NCBI GenBank assembly: GCA_021787935.1
Contig: JAJYLC010000011.1
Coordinates: 1 to 38,723 of the forward strand
Source of the DNA: Chloroflexota bacterium
GTDB taxonomy: Bacteria; Chloroflexota; Dehalococcoidia; SZUA-161
Length of the DNA stretch: 38,723 bases
Reading direction: 5' to 3'
The position numbers and the translations under genes are program-made. Under the pieces are notes generated by a model. That model saw nothing but the letters and a program-made list of their open reading frames with translations. It searched no databases and was not told the DNA's origin. Of this stretch, positions 8,044-16,384 are shown one piece after another (the stretch's first letter is position 1; each line of letters begins with the position of its first letter).

Positions 8044-9294
8044 ATGACCGGACAGGTTTTTGCAGGGCTGAAGGTTGCTGATTTTTCCTGGGTAGGAGCA
8101 GGGCCTCAGATCGCCAGGGAGCTTGCTTATTATGGAGCCACGGTAGTCCGCATCGAATGTCATCGCTGGCCCGAGACCACCAGAACAGCAGGGCCCTTTA
8201 AGGACGGCATTACAGGCATTAACAGAAGTGCTTTTACAGCGGCTTACAATGTCAATAAATATGGAATAAGTCTGGACCTGAACATGCCCAAAGGTCAGGA
8301 AATTGCCAAGAAATTGGTCCAGTGGGCCGATATCGTTAGCGATAGTATGTCTGTAGGCGCAATGGCCAAATGGGGGCTGGATTACGAGAGCTGCAAGAAG
8401 ATTAAACCTGAAATAATTTACTTCAGCACGACCCAGATGGGGCAGCACGGCCCCTATAATAAGATAAAAGGCTATGGCTTTATAGGTGTTTCCTATGCCG
8501 GCTACAGTCATCTTAATGGATGGCCCGATAGAGACCCGCTGCCGCTTTTTAACAACTACAGCGATTTCATTTCACCCTATTATCTGATCACAGCGCTTAT
8601 CGCCGCATTGATTCGCAAACGCAAGACAGGGAAGGGAATGTACCTCGACCAATCACAAGTTGAAGTGGGAGTCAGCTTTTTAGCCCCCTCGATACTGGAC
8701 TATATGGTAAATGGGCGGGTAGCCTGCCGCATGGGTAACCGTGACACCTACGTCGCCCCTCACGGCGTCTTTCCATGCAGCGGGACTGACTGCTGGGTCG
8801 CAATCGCTATTACAAATGACGAAGAATGGCAAAGCTTCTGCTCCGCAATTGGCAACCCCGATTGGACCAAAGACGCGAGGTTCTCTACTATGCTGGGCAG
8901 GAAGGGGAACGAGGATGACCTGGAGGAACTCATAGCGGAATGGACTGGCAACTACACAGCAGATCAGGTTATGACTATGCTACAGGAAGCCGGAGTGCCA
9001 GCAGGAGTGGTACAGAAGGCTGAGGACCTTTTTAATGACCCCCAATTGAAACACAGGGAGCATTTCAGATTTTTGGAGCATAGCGAGATCGGACCTCACG
9101 CCTATCAATCTCCGGCATACAGGCTGTCCAAGACCCCCTGTTCAATAACTAAAGCAGCGCCCTGCCTCGGTGAAGACAACGAATACGTCTACAAGAAGAT
9201 TTTAGGCCTTTCCGATGATGAGGTCGCCGACTTACTAATTGAAGGGGTCATTACCACAGACACAGATATGCCCGAGGCGCTGCAAAGCAAGTAG
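8044..9294 (+). CDS. CaiB/BaiF family III CoA-transferase, copy 3
   Basis: 416 aa, ATG 8044 preceded by GGGGAAG. The family pattern is present: GLKVADFSWVGAGPQ, YGATVVRIECHRWP, IYFSTTQMGQHGPY and KTGKGMYLDQS. A candidate catalytic Asp lies at Asp174 (NNYSDFISP). It is about as divergent from copy 1 as from copy 2, so the three are not a recent triplication. Last gene of the operon; its stop lies 14 nt from the stop of the convergent hydrolase. Whether it pairs with copy 2 or activates a second acid cannot be told from sequence. Confidence 0.88.
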   Translation: MTGQVFAGLKVADFSWVGAGPQIARELAYYGATVVRIECHRWPETTRTAGPFKDGITGINRSAFTAAYNVNKYGISLDLNMPKGQEIAKKLVQWADIVSDSMSVGAMAKWGLDYESCKKIKPEIIYFSTTQMGQHGPYNKIKGYGFIGVSYAGYSHLNGWPDRDPLPLFNNYSDFISPYYLITALIAALIRKRKTGKGMYLDQSQVEVGVSFLAPSILDYMVNGRVACRMGNRDTYVAPHGVFPCSGTDCWVAIAITNDEEWQSFCSAIGNPDWTKDARFSTMLGRKGNEDDLEELIAEWTGNYTADQVMTMLQEAGVPAGVVQKAEDLFNDPQLKHREHFRFLEHSEIGPHAYQSPAYRLSKTPCSITKAAPCLGEDNEYVYKKILGLSDDEVADLLIEGVITTDTDMPEALQSK

Positions 9295-9297
9295 CAC

Positions 9298-9313
9298 ATT
9301 TAGTGCACTAAAT
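9298..9313. repeat. Perfect 16-bp palindrome between convergent genes
   Basis: ATTTAGTGCACTAAAT is a perfect palindrome at the junction of the convergent CoA-transferase operon and the hydrolase, containing the hydrolase stop codon (9308-9310). It lacks a GC-rich stem and a T-tract, so it is not a standard terminator. It could be a protein-binding site or a weak bidirectional terminator. Confidence 0.5.
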
Positions 9314-10213
9314 CGGGGTTCGAGCCATGAAATCCAGAATATGATGTGCGATTTCTTCGCCCTTCTCCTCCTGAAGGAAATGTCCGGCATCTTTAATCAC
9401 GATCTCAGGCTGTTTCTTCGCCGTGGGAATTAGTTTACGGAAGAATTTATCCCCACCCCTGGTAATAGGGTCACCGTCAGAGAACATGACTAGCGCTGGC
9501 TTGTCCCACTTAGAGAGCGCCTTTCTCGCTTGACGCATTTCTGATGCACCGGGGTCGTCAGGGAGAATAGGAACAAGCAGCGGCCACACTGCCGCTCCGG
9601 CCTTGTAGGAAACATCGGGAAACGGCGCATCATAGGCTGCAATTACCTCCGGCTTAATTTTATCGCCGTGCACACAGCCCATACGTATCACCTGCCCCAC
9701 TGGAAGGTCAGGCGTCCTCTCGGCAAACTGCCGCCATGATAAAAAAGCATGGACTCTGTCCCTGTCTACATCTTCCTCGGCCGTAGGCAGCCCAGTATTC
9801 ATGATAACCAAACGGGCAAATCGCTCCGGTAGCTCGGCTAACAATGCCAGACCGACCAGACCGCCCCAGTTATGTACTGCCAGAGTGATTTTATTAAGTG
9901 CCAGCTTATCGATGAAGTTTGCCAGCGTATTTTTGTGCATACGGAAGGAATACTCGTCTCGCTCCGTGAACTTGTCCGACCGGCCAAAGCCTACGAAGTC
10001 CACTGCCAGGACTCGATATTTAGCTGCAAGGATGAGGATTATCCGGCGATACAGGAACGACCAAGAGGGCTCACCATGCAGGCAAAGGACTATTTCTCCC
10101 CTTCCCTCGTCGATGTAGTGAATACGCAATCCGTTAATCTCGACATATCGGGGTACGAATGCGAAATCGGGCAGGTTGTTAAAACGTTCTTCAGGCGTAC
10201 GAATAATTGACAC
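9308..10213 (-). CDS. Haloalkane-dehalogenase-like alpha/beta hydrolase with Asn at the nucleophile
   Basis: 301 aa, GTG start. It resembles the DhlA-type haloalkane dehalogenases throughout: [12 protein letters not shown] (oxyanion and halide region, Trp51), [12 protein letters not shown], the nucleophile elbow, FSDGDPIT (acid, Asp246 or Asp248) and DAGHFLQEE (base His278). In dehalogenases the elbow reads xxDWGG. Here it reads VHNWGG, so the nucleophile Asp is Asn115 (codon AAC), while the adjacent halide-binding Trp116 is kept. With Asn the enzyme should be inactive, should be activated by deamidation as reported for an engineered DhlA Asp-to-Asn mutant, or should do a different reaction. 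It is transcribed toward the acid-degradation operon and ends next to it. Confidence 0.85.
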   Translation of the reverse strand: MSIIRTPEERFNNLPDFAFVPRYVEINGLRIHYIDEGRGEIVLCLHGEPSWSFLYRRIILILAAKYRVLAVDFVGFGRSDKFTERDEYSFRMHKNTLANFIDKLALNKITLAVHNWGGLVGLALLAELPERFARLVIMNTGLPTAEEDVDRDRVHAFLSWRQFAERTPDLPVGQVIRMGCVHGDKIKPEVIAAYDAPFPDVSYKAGAAVWPLLVPILPDDPGASEMRQARKALSKWDKPALVMFSDGDPITRGGDKFFRKLIPTAKKQPEIVIKDAGHFLQEEKGEEIAHHILDFMARTPI

Positions 10214-10300
10214 TATTGTTCTTTCTCACAAATTTTTGCTCAGCAGGACAGGTTTCAGAGAGATATAGGTGCAGCCTTCTACAAAGTAATTTTCATCAGT

Positions 10301-11218
10301 CTACTCGGTTTTGGCACCTGACTCTCTAATCAGGAAGAGCGAAGTATTGCCAGCCCGCAGAACTCTTTCAGCCACGCTTCCCAGTACCCAACGGCTGACA
10401 CCGGACCTGCCGTGGGTGGACATGGCAACAAAATCTGCATGGATTTTTTCTGGAAAGTCGATTATCACCTCAGCCACAATACCGAATATGACTTGATACT
10501 TCGTAGGTATTCCCCTTCTCTGAAATTTTTCTGCCATATCTTTAAGATAATCCGTGTAAAAGGCTTTCATAGACTTTCTTTGCTTTTCTGAATAGGCATC
10601 CCAGTTGTATCCCCCAACAGTATAAACATAATAGTTCGGCTCTAACACGTGTAGCAGGGCCACCTCAGCTTTAATCCTGGAGGCAAGTTCCTCAACATAA
10701 GGCAAGACTACTTCACTTTGCTCTGAACCATCCAGTGTTACTAGTATCCTGTTAACTATGTTCTTGGGAAATTTATTGGGCGGGACATTCCTGGCCCTGA
10801 TAAGTGCCAGCGGCTTTCTCGTAGCCCTTAACACTCTGTCAGCCACACTGCCCAGAGCCCAACGAGTTATGCCTGTTCGGCCATGCGTTGACATCACAAT
10901 TAAGTCGACATTTTCTTTGTTTGCGTAATCTACAATTTCCTGTGCAGGGTCACCAGCCAGGATTATTGACTCAATATCAATTTTATCCCGGCCGGGTTCC
11001 TCAGCGTACTGTTCCGTGTCTTTTTTCATAGCATCAGCAATTTTCTGAAGATAAAACTTATGCATGTTACCATATTTATCTTCGTGCGGGTCCCTGACAT
11101 GTACCAACTTAATCTGCGAACCGAGCCTTCCCGCTAATTTTTCAGCGTATGGTATAGCCTGCTGAGCCAGGTCCGAACCATCCAGTGGCAGAAGGATTTT
11201 CTCATACAAAGTATGCAT
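10301..11218 (-). CDS. Tandem universal stress protein (two UspA domains)
   Basis: 305 aa made of two UspA domains. Domain 1 (about 1-145) begins YEKILLPLDGSDLAQQ and ends with the ATP-binding loop HGRTGITRWALGSVADRVLR. Domain 2 (about 155-300) begins NRILVTLDGSEQSEV and ends HGRSGVSRWVLGSVAERVLR. Both loops fit the nucleotide-binding pattern of ATP-binding Usp proteins. ATG 11218 has an AAGGAG box. Tandem Usps act in the cytosol in stress and energy-limited states. It sits with a HEAT protein, a proton ATPase, an antiporter and a second UspA, all on this strand. Confidence 0.92.
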   Translation of the reverse strand: MHTLYEKILLPLDGSDLAQQAIPYAEKLAGRLGSQIKLVHVRDPHEDKYGNMHKFYLQKIADAMKKDTEQYAEEPGRDKIDIESIILAGDPAQEIVDYANKENVDLIVMSTHGRTGITRWALGSVADRVLRATRKPLALIRARNVPPNKFPKNIVNRILVTLDGSEQSEVVLPYVEELASRIKAEVALLHVLEPNYYVYTVGGYNWDAYSEKQRKSMKAFYTDYLKDMAEKFQRRGIPTKYQVIFGIVAEVIIDFPEKIHADFVAMSTHGRSGVSRWVLGSVAERVLRAGNTSLFLIRESGAKTE

Positions 11219-11315
11219 TCTCCTTATTGTGTATTGATTTGGGCAGATTCAAGCGCGCGGACAACTGTTATGTGACAGTATATCATGGGTTCTGCATAAT
11301 TAGGTATACCGTCTT

Positions 11316-11861
11316 CTATTCTAGCTTTAGCTGGTCTAGAATAGCTTTCGCCGCAATAGGAGCCTCCACCGCTGACTCGACGTCCTGCAGTGAGTCCACT
11401 ATGGGCTGCAGTAACTCCTTAAGGTCTCCTGTGGCCAGGTCGTGAAGTACGTGATGGGCGCCTTCACGCAGCCAGGGTGAGTCCGAACGCTTAATCAGCG
11501 CTTGCAGCAAAGGTACCAGACTCTCACGTCCTACATTGACCAATCCTTCAGCCGCCAGCCAGCGGACATCGAATACCTTGTCTTCCAGAGTCTTTACCAG
11601 AATCTCCGCCGCCGCTGGATCAGCTATGTCAGCAAGCGCTTTCGCTGCCTCCCAGCGAACCTGTTTTCTGGGATTACCCAACAGCTCGATCAGGCTGCCC
11701 ACGGCAGGCCTCCCGATATCTACCAAGGCCCAGCGCGCACGTTCCCGCTCCCGGCCGTTGTTTCCGGTTAGTTTAGCGATCAACAGCTTGATTGTATCTA
11801 AATCAGCCTGCGTATTCCGGTCTGCATCGATATCCCTTGTCTGTTCTCCTGATTCTTGCAT
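11316..11861 (-). CDS. HEAT-repeat protein
   Basis: 181 aa, made mostly of about four HEAT/PBS-lyase-type helical repeats: ARWALVDIGRPAVGSLIELL, then KQVRWEAAKALADIADPAAA, FDVRWLAAEGLVNVGRESLV, and SPWLREGAHHVLHDL. The VRWEAAKAL and VRWLAAEGL cores are typical. Such proteins are scaffolds or bind partner proteins; no catalytic residues are visible. An AGGAGG box precedes the ATG at 11861. It lies 36 nt downstream of the proton ATPase on the same strand, so it is probably co-transcribed and may act as an accessory to it; that link is inference. Confidence 0.85.
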   Translation of the reverse strand: MQESGEQTRDIDADRNTQADLDTIKLLIAKLTGNNGRERERARWALVDIGRPAVGSLIELLGNPRKQVRWEAAKALADIADPAAAEILVKTLEDKVFDVRWLAAEGLVNVGRESLVPLLQALIKRSDSPWLREGAHHVLHDLATGDLKELLQPIVDSLQDVESAVEAPIAAKAILDQLKLE

Positions 11862-11897
11862 TGTTACCCTCCTAATTTTCCCCTGATTATAGACTAT

Positions 11898-14399
11898 TTA
11901 TGGCTTCGCCTCTGCTGGCACCAAGGATGGACGTTGCATCTCGAAAATTCTGTATGCCAGCAGCTTTACCCTGTCTTGAACAAAGAACAATCCCAGGCAA
12001 TAGCCCCAGACCAACCCTGCATAACCCCAGCCCAGAGGAGTCATGAATAGCCCGTACACTGCAATGAAAGTAGCTGCAATCTGCGTGCCCACCACCGCTA
12101 CTAGAAGAATCGGCGCAGGGCGCACTGACCAGAAGGACCACCTAGTGCGTGCCACGAAAAGTGTAAGATGACCGCCTACGGAGAGGTTAAGATATACCAG
12201 TGTCTGAGTTACATCATGGCTTAAATGGAAGACCCTATCGCCGAGGTAGAAGATACCGAAGGACCGAATCGTCGCATAGACCCCGATTACTGTAGCTACG
12301 CCCAACACCGTGCGCATGTTCCATGCCTCAGGCTTATTTCCGTAACGGACGTTGTCATAGGCAATGGACAATATGGCACCATCGTTGAGTATGGCCAGCA
12401 GGACTATCATGATCGCTGTTACAGGCCGGAAATTGAATATCAATATGGCTACTGTTAGAAACGCCAGCAAGGCAACTGTCTCGGCAACACGATAGATAGC
12501 GTAGTTAGTCATGCGTCTGAAGGTCTTGCGAGCCTCTTTAATGGCATCGATGATTACGGAAAGGCCGGGAAGCAGGAGCACTATGTCGGCTGCTGCTCTG
12601 GCAGCGTCAGTAGCTCCGGAAACAGCAATCCCGGCGTCGGCCTTTTTCAACGCCGGTGCGTCGTTAACACCATCGCCGGTCATGCCCACAATATGTCCTT
12701 TTTGTTGAAGGGCCTCGACGATGTGATATTTATGCTCAGGAAAGACCTGGGCAAAGCCGTTAGCTTTTTCGATGGCATCAGCCAATTGGCTTGCTTCGTG
12801 GGGACTCGCTTCAGAGAAGAGGCTAGCATCCACGATGCTAGTGCCCAGATTCAATTGACGACCAATCTCCTTGGCGATGGCGACTTGGTCTCCTGTAACC
12901 ATTTTCACTTCAATGCCCATCTGCTCAGCAGTATCAATAGTAGCTTTGGAATCTTCCCGCAGAGGGTCATAGAGCGGGATTACGCCCATAAATTGCCACT
13001 GGCCCTGGTCTTCGGCCCTGGCCACTCCCAGAGAGCGAAAGCCGCGTGATGCGAATTCATTTACAGCTTTATCGACTTGAGGCTTGATCTGGTCTGCATT
13101 GGGGTCAAGAGCCAAAATCACCTGAGGAGCACCCTTGGTCACCCTAAAAACATGCTCATTCTTACCCTTCACTGTAGCCTCCGTGCGCTTATGAACCGGA
13201 TCAAACGGCAGGAAATGAACGACCTCAAAAGAACTCAACTGCCGGCCATCCTTTACACCACCAAGCACAGCCAAGTCGATGGGGTCCTGATTCTCAGCTC
13301 GGGAAGCCAGAGCTGCGCTAAAAATCATCTGTTCTCGCTCTACGTTCGGAAGGGTAAAGGGGTCACCCATAGTCAATTTGTTTTGGGTCAGCGTCCCTGT
13401 CTTATCGGAACAAAGTACATCAACCCCGGCTAGCTCCTCAACAGAAGCGAGCCGTGTAACAATAGCCTGCTTCGTCGCCAGGACTCTGGCTCCTAATGCC
13501 ATGGTCACCGATAGCACCGCTGGCATGGCCACGGGGACAGCCGCAATTGTCAAAACCAATGCGAATTGGAGGACAGTCAGCGTCCCCTCTCCTCTGGAAA
13601 CAGTTACCCCAAATATCAGGACCGCCAGAACTACTGCAATGACTATGAGATAGTCAGCAATCCTTATTACAGCCTGCTGGAAGTGGCTGCGCGTCTGGGC
13701 TGTTGCGACGAGTTCAGCAGTTTTGCCATAGTAGGTATTCTGGCCGGTGCCGTAAACAATTGCATCAATTTCTCCCTGCCTGAGAATAGAGCCCGAGTAG
13801 ACACCTTCGCCGGATTTGCGTTCCACAGGCAGGGACTCTCCGGTCAAAGCAGACTGATCGACTTCCACTGGATCTCCGTTTAACAACCTCGCATCTGCAG
13901 GTACAATATCGCCTATACGCAGCCTGATAACATCACCCAGCACCAACTCACGTGCGGGTATGGTTGCCCAAGAGCCGTCGCGCTTTACCCTGGCTTGAAG
14001 TGCCAGCTTCGCCTTGAGCGCTGCAATAGCGTTACCTGCCTGGTATTCTTCGCGGAAGCCCACAACGGCATTCATCACCAACAGAACAAGTATAACGCCG
14101 AGGTCAGGCCAATGACGCAGAACGCCGGAGAGTACCGCTGCAATTATAATCATACCGGGGATAGGCCCCCAGAAATAAGAAAGGAATTTCAGTATGGGAT
14201 TGACTTTTTCCTCAGCAAGCTCGTTATAACCATACTGAGCTAATCTACTCTCAGCCTCGGCCTTACTAAGCCCATTCTCAGTGGAACCCAAATGGCTCAG
14301 CAGTTCAGACATGGGCATGGTCTGCAAAGCCTTAGTCTGGGATGCCCTGGCCTGCCCCTCTGATTGCTTTTCACCTTTTCTCTGCTTAGACTTTCTCAT
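11898..14399 (-). CDS. P3A-type proton-translocating ATPase
   Basis: 833 aa, the length of plasma-membrane H+-ATPases. Visible marks are the actuator motif LTGES (185-189), the M4 motif PVAMP (289-293) typical of proton pumps, the phosphorylation site DKTGT (Asp332), the nucleotide-binding KGAPQVI and the hinge TGDGVNDAPALKKADAGIAV. The N-terminus is basic and followed by membrane helices near 75-115; a further six helices occupy the C-terminal third. It would export protons at the cost of ATP and set the membrane potential. GAGGAG precedes ATG 14399. Neighbours are a cation/proton antiporter and stress proteins, which fits pH and ion homeostasis. Confidence 0.92.
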   Translation of the reverse strand: MRKSKQRKGEKQSEGQARASQTKALQTMPMSELLSHLGSTENGLSKAEAESRLAQYGYNELAEEKVNPILKFLSYFWGPIPGMIIIAAVLSGVLRHWPDLGVILVLLVMNAVVGFREEYQAGNAIAALKAKLALQARVKRDGSWATIPARELVLGDVIRLRIGDIVPADARLLNGDPVEVDQSALTGESLPVERKSGEGVYSGSILRQGEIDAIVYGTGQNTYYGKTAELVATAQTRSHFQQAVIRIADYLIVIAVVLAVLIFGVTVSRGEGTLTVLQFALVLTIAAVPVAMPAVLSVTMALGARVLATKQAIVTRLASVEELAGVDVLCSDKTGTLTQNKLTMGDPFTLPNVEREQMIFSAALASRAENQDPIDLAVLGGVKDGRQLSSFEVVHFLPFDPVHKRTEATVKGKNEHVFRVTKGAPQVILALDPNADQIKPQVDKAVNEFASRGFRSLGVARAEDQGQWQFMGVIPLYDPLREDSKATIDTAEQMGIEVKMVTGDQVAIAKEIGRQLNLGTSIVDASLFSEASPHEASQLADAIEKANGFAQVFPEHKYHIVEALQQKGHIVGMTGDGVNDAPALKKADAGIAVSGATDAARAAADIVLLLPGLSVIIDAIKEARKTFRRMTNYAIYRVAETVALLAFLTVAILIFNFRPVTAIMIVLLAILNDGAILSIAYDNVRYGNKPEAWNMRTVLGVATVIGVYATIRSFGIFYLGDRVFHLSHDVTQTLVYLNLSVGGHLTLFVARTRWSFWSVRPAPILLVAVVGTQIAATFIAVYGLFMTPLGWGYAGLVWGYCLGLFFVQDRVKLLAYRIFEMQRPSLVPAEAKP

Positions 14400-14586
14400 T
14401 TCTCCTCGTAGCTTGGCCGTAGATTTTCAAAATATGCAACCATATGTGCCCGAAATACAACTCTAATAGTAAGCATTGTCTATAAAGAAGTTATAAAATG
14501 AAATCGAAAAAGGTTAAAAAATCATCAAATTTAGGGAATGGGTAATGTAATATCCCTTTACAAATCTGCTGTAAGTTAGCTGGCAC

Positions 14587-15675
14587 TCAGGTAGTGGATA
14601 CCAGCGCAATAAAGTAGACTACCATGAGAACCAGACCCACGGGGACACCTGTTTTTGCCCACTCTTGCATAGTTATTTTCAGCCTTCCTGCTGCCACTAT
14701 GTTCGGGATATTGCCCGGGATAAGCATGCCTCCTGCGATAAGGAGCGCCATGGTGGCACTGATAATTTGAGATAGTGCCATGGTCGGCCCTATCTCAACT
14801 GCTGTCAGAGTGGCGTTATCCAGAACCGCAGAAATCGTGTTGATCCAGTAAAGTCCCCAGGACGAAATCTTGTCCAGGTACCATACCATCAATGGCTTCA
14901 TGCCTTCACCTAATAGTATGAGCGCAGCAATAAAAACATAAACCCAAATAGCTCTCATTAAAGCTCCCCTGATGGTCTCAGAGTACTCCGGGGCCTTCGC
15001 CTTCGCTTTGAAAGATACCTTACGACCGATATACACCGCTCCAAAAATAGCTGTGGCTATGACGCCGGGAATTATATAGATCCCGAATTTCTGTAATGGG
15101 AAAAGAAAACCTGCATGGTATGGTGCGCCAGCCAGCTTATTCACCAGGATGGTAGATAGAGGTTCGCCTAACGGCGTAAGACCAGCTCCCAGTCCCACAG
15201 CGAAACAGGTCACCACGGTTATCTTCACTCTATCGCTCTTCGAGAAAGGCAGTGCTGCTATAACTTCGGCTAAGATACAGGCCGTAACGATGACAGAGAC
15301 AACACTGGAGAAGAGGCCCAGCAATGCAATAAAAAGGAAAATGAAGGCCGGGGGGCCAAGCTTGCCGGCTAGAGATATGATGGCATTAGCAAAAGGCTTG
15401 TTGAAATAGTAAATGAGAAGTCCAAATATAAGCACCACCTGGAAAATGCCTATGGGCAGCGAGCCAATCATCACAGGGGCCTTGAGGGCATCCTTCGCCA
15501 GTTCCCAGCTCCAGAGGCTGGAAACGCTCACGGCAATCATGCCCATAATCAGGAAGAACGGCTCTAAATGTTCTCCTATTCTTTTAACTACGAAAGGCAG
15601 GACTAGCACTATTAATGTTATAGCGACTAATCCGATTGTGATATAGAGGACTGGCTCCTGTGGGATATGATCCAA
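14587..15675 (-). CDS. DUF1646 putative cation/proton antiporter
   Basis: 362 aa, very hydrophobic, about ten membrane helices. The motif GLGAGLTPLGEPLSTI (charged Glu in a membrane segment) and GGMLIPGNIPNIV near the C-terminus match the DUF1646 family, related to the NhaD/ArsB type of ion transporters. The likely role is Na+/H+ or another cation/H+ exchange. The TTG start at 15675 has GAGGAAG upstream; no nearer ATG precedes the first helix. It stands upstream of the proton ATPase on the same strand, a natural pairing of a proton pump with a proton-coupled antiporter. Confidence 0.85.
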   Translation of the reverse strand: MDHIPQEPVLYITIGLVAITLIVLVLPFVVKRIGEHLEPFFLIMGMIAVSVSSLWSWELAKDALKAPVMIGSLPIGIFQVVLIFGLLIYYFNKPFANAIISLAGKLGPPAFIFLFIALLGLFSSVVSVIVTACILAEVIAALPFSKSDRVKITVVTCFAVGLGAGLTPLGEPLSTILVNKLAGAPYHAGFLFPLQKFGIYIIPGVIATAIFGAVYIGRKVSFKAKAKAPEYSETIRGALMRAIWVYVFIAALILLGEGMKPLMVWYLDKISSWGLYWINTISAVLDNATLTAVEIGPTMALSQIISATMALLIAGGMLIPGNIPNIVAAGRLKITMQEWAKTGVPVGLVLMVVYFIALVSTT

Positions 15676-15856
15676 CTCGTGCTCTTCCTCTAGAGTTTAA
15701 AGGGGTAAATATACTGCCGGGCAAAATTATTCCAGCTCATCTACAAACGTTCTTGCGAAGGAAGGAATAGTCTCCGGCCATTTCAGTCACAAATCTATCT
15801 AACTCTTTAGCTAATATGATAGCGGGCAATGTAGCCTAACCATTTGGGAAATAACT

Positions 15857-16324
15857 CTAAGCTCCGCTCTTTTTGGGCTTTACCAGCAGGATTGGCAGTC
15901 CTGACCCTCTCAGTACAAAGTCCGCAACACTGCCAAAGACCAGGCGGCCTAATCCACTGCGTCCATGGGTAGCGATGGCAATGAGGCCCACATTATTCGC
16001 ATCAGCGTAACTCACGATGGCCTCACCAACCTGCAACCCGCGCAGGGTAACACATTCCACATGCAAACCCTTTTGTTGCAGAGGTTGAGCTAAACGCTCC
16101 AGGTAGGCCTTCGTCTCTTGTACCTCGCTCTCTATTTGCTGTGTTACCGCCTCGGTCGTATAGGCGGGCACCGCTGCTGCCGCCATCGGCATAGAGCTGT
16201 GAGCAGTGATAACTCGAAGAAGCACTAGGGTGCTGCCGAAGTGTACAGCTTCCTCGGTGGCGTAGGGCAAAATCTGCTCAGCAAGCTCAGAACCATCCAA
16301 GCATACCAGGATTTTCTCAAACAT
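15857..16324 (-). CDS. Universal stress protein UspA (single domain)
   Basis: I chose ATG 16324 (MFEKILVCLDGSE), because AGGGAGG lies 8 nt upstream and the family starts here; the ORF-track start at 16363 adds 13 non-homologous residues. 155 aa, one UspA domain with the nucleotide-binding loop HGRSGLGRLVFGSVADFVLR near the C-terminus. It may dimerise. It has a 35-residue hydrophobic and Gln/Glu-rich insertion (HSSMPMAAAAVPAYT) common in this family. Part of the stress block on the - strand. Confidence 0.92.
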   Translation of the reverse strand: MFEKILVCLDGSELAEQILPYATEEAVHFGSTLVLLRVITAHSSMPMAAAAVPAYTTEAVTQQIESEVQETKAYLERLAQPLQQKGLHVECVTLRGLQVGEAIVSYADANNVGLIAIATHGRSGLGRLVFGSVADFVLRGSGLPILLVKPKKSGA

Positions 16325-16384
16325 TTCAGAAACCTCCCTCACATTTGTAAGAGCTACCAGCAAGAATGAGCAATGCTATCCTAT

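Noticed and set aside
9308-10213. Calling the hydrolase a working haloalkane dehalogenase
   Set aside because: The nucleophile position is Asn, so activity cannot be assumed.
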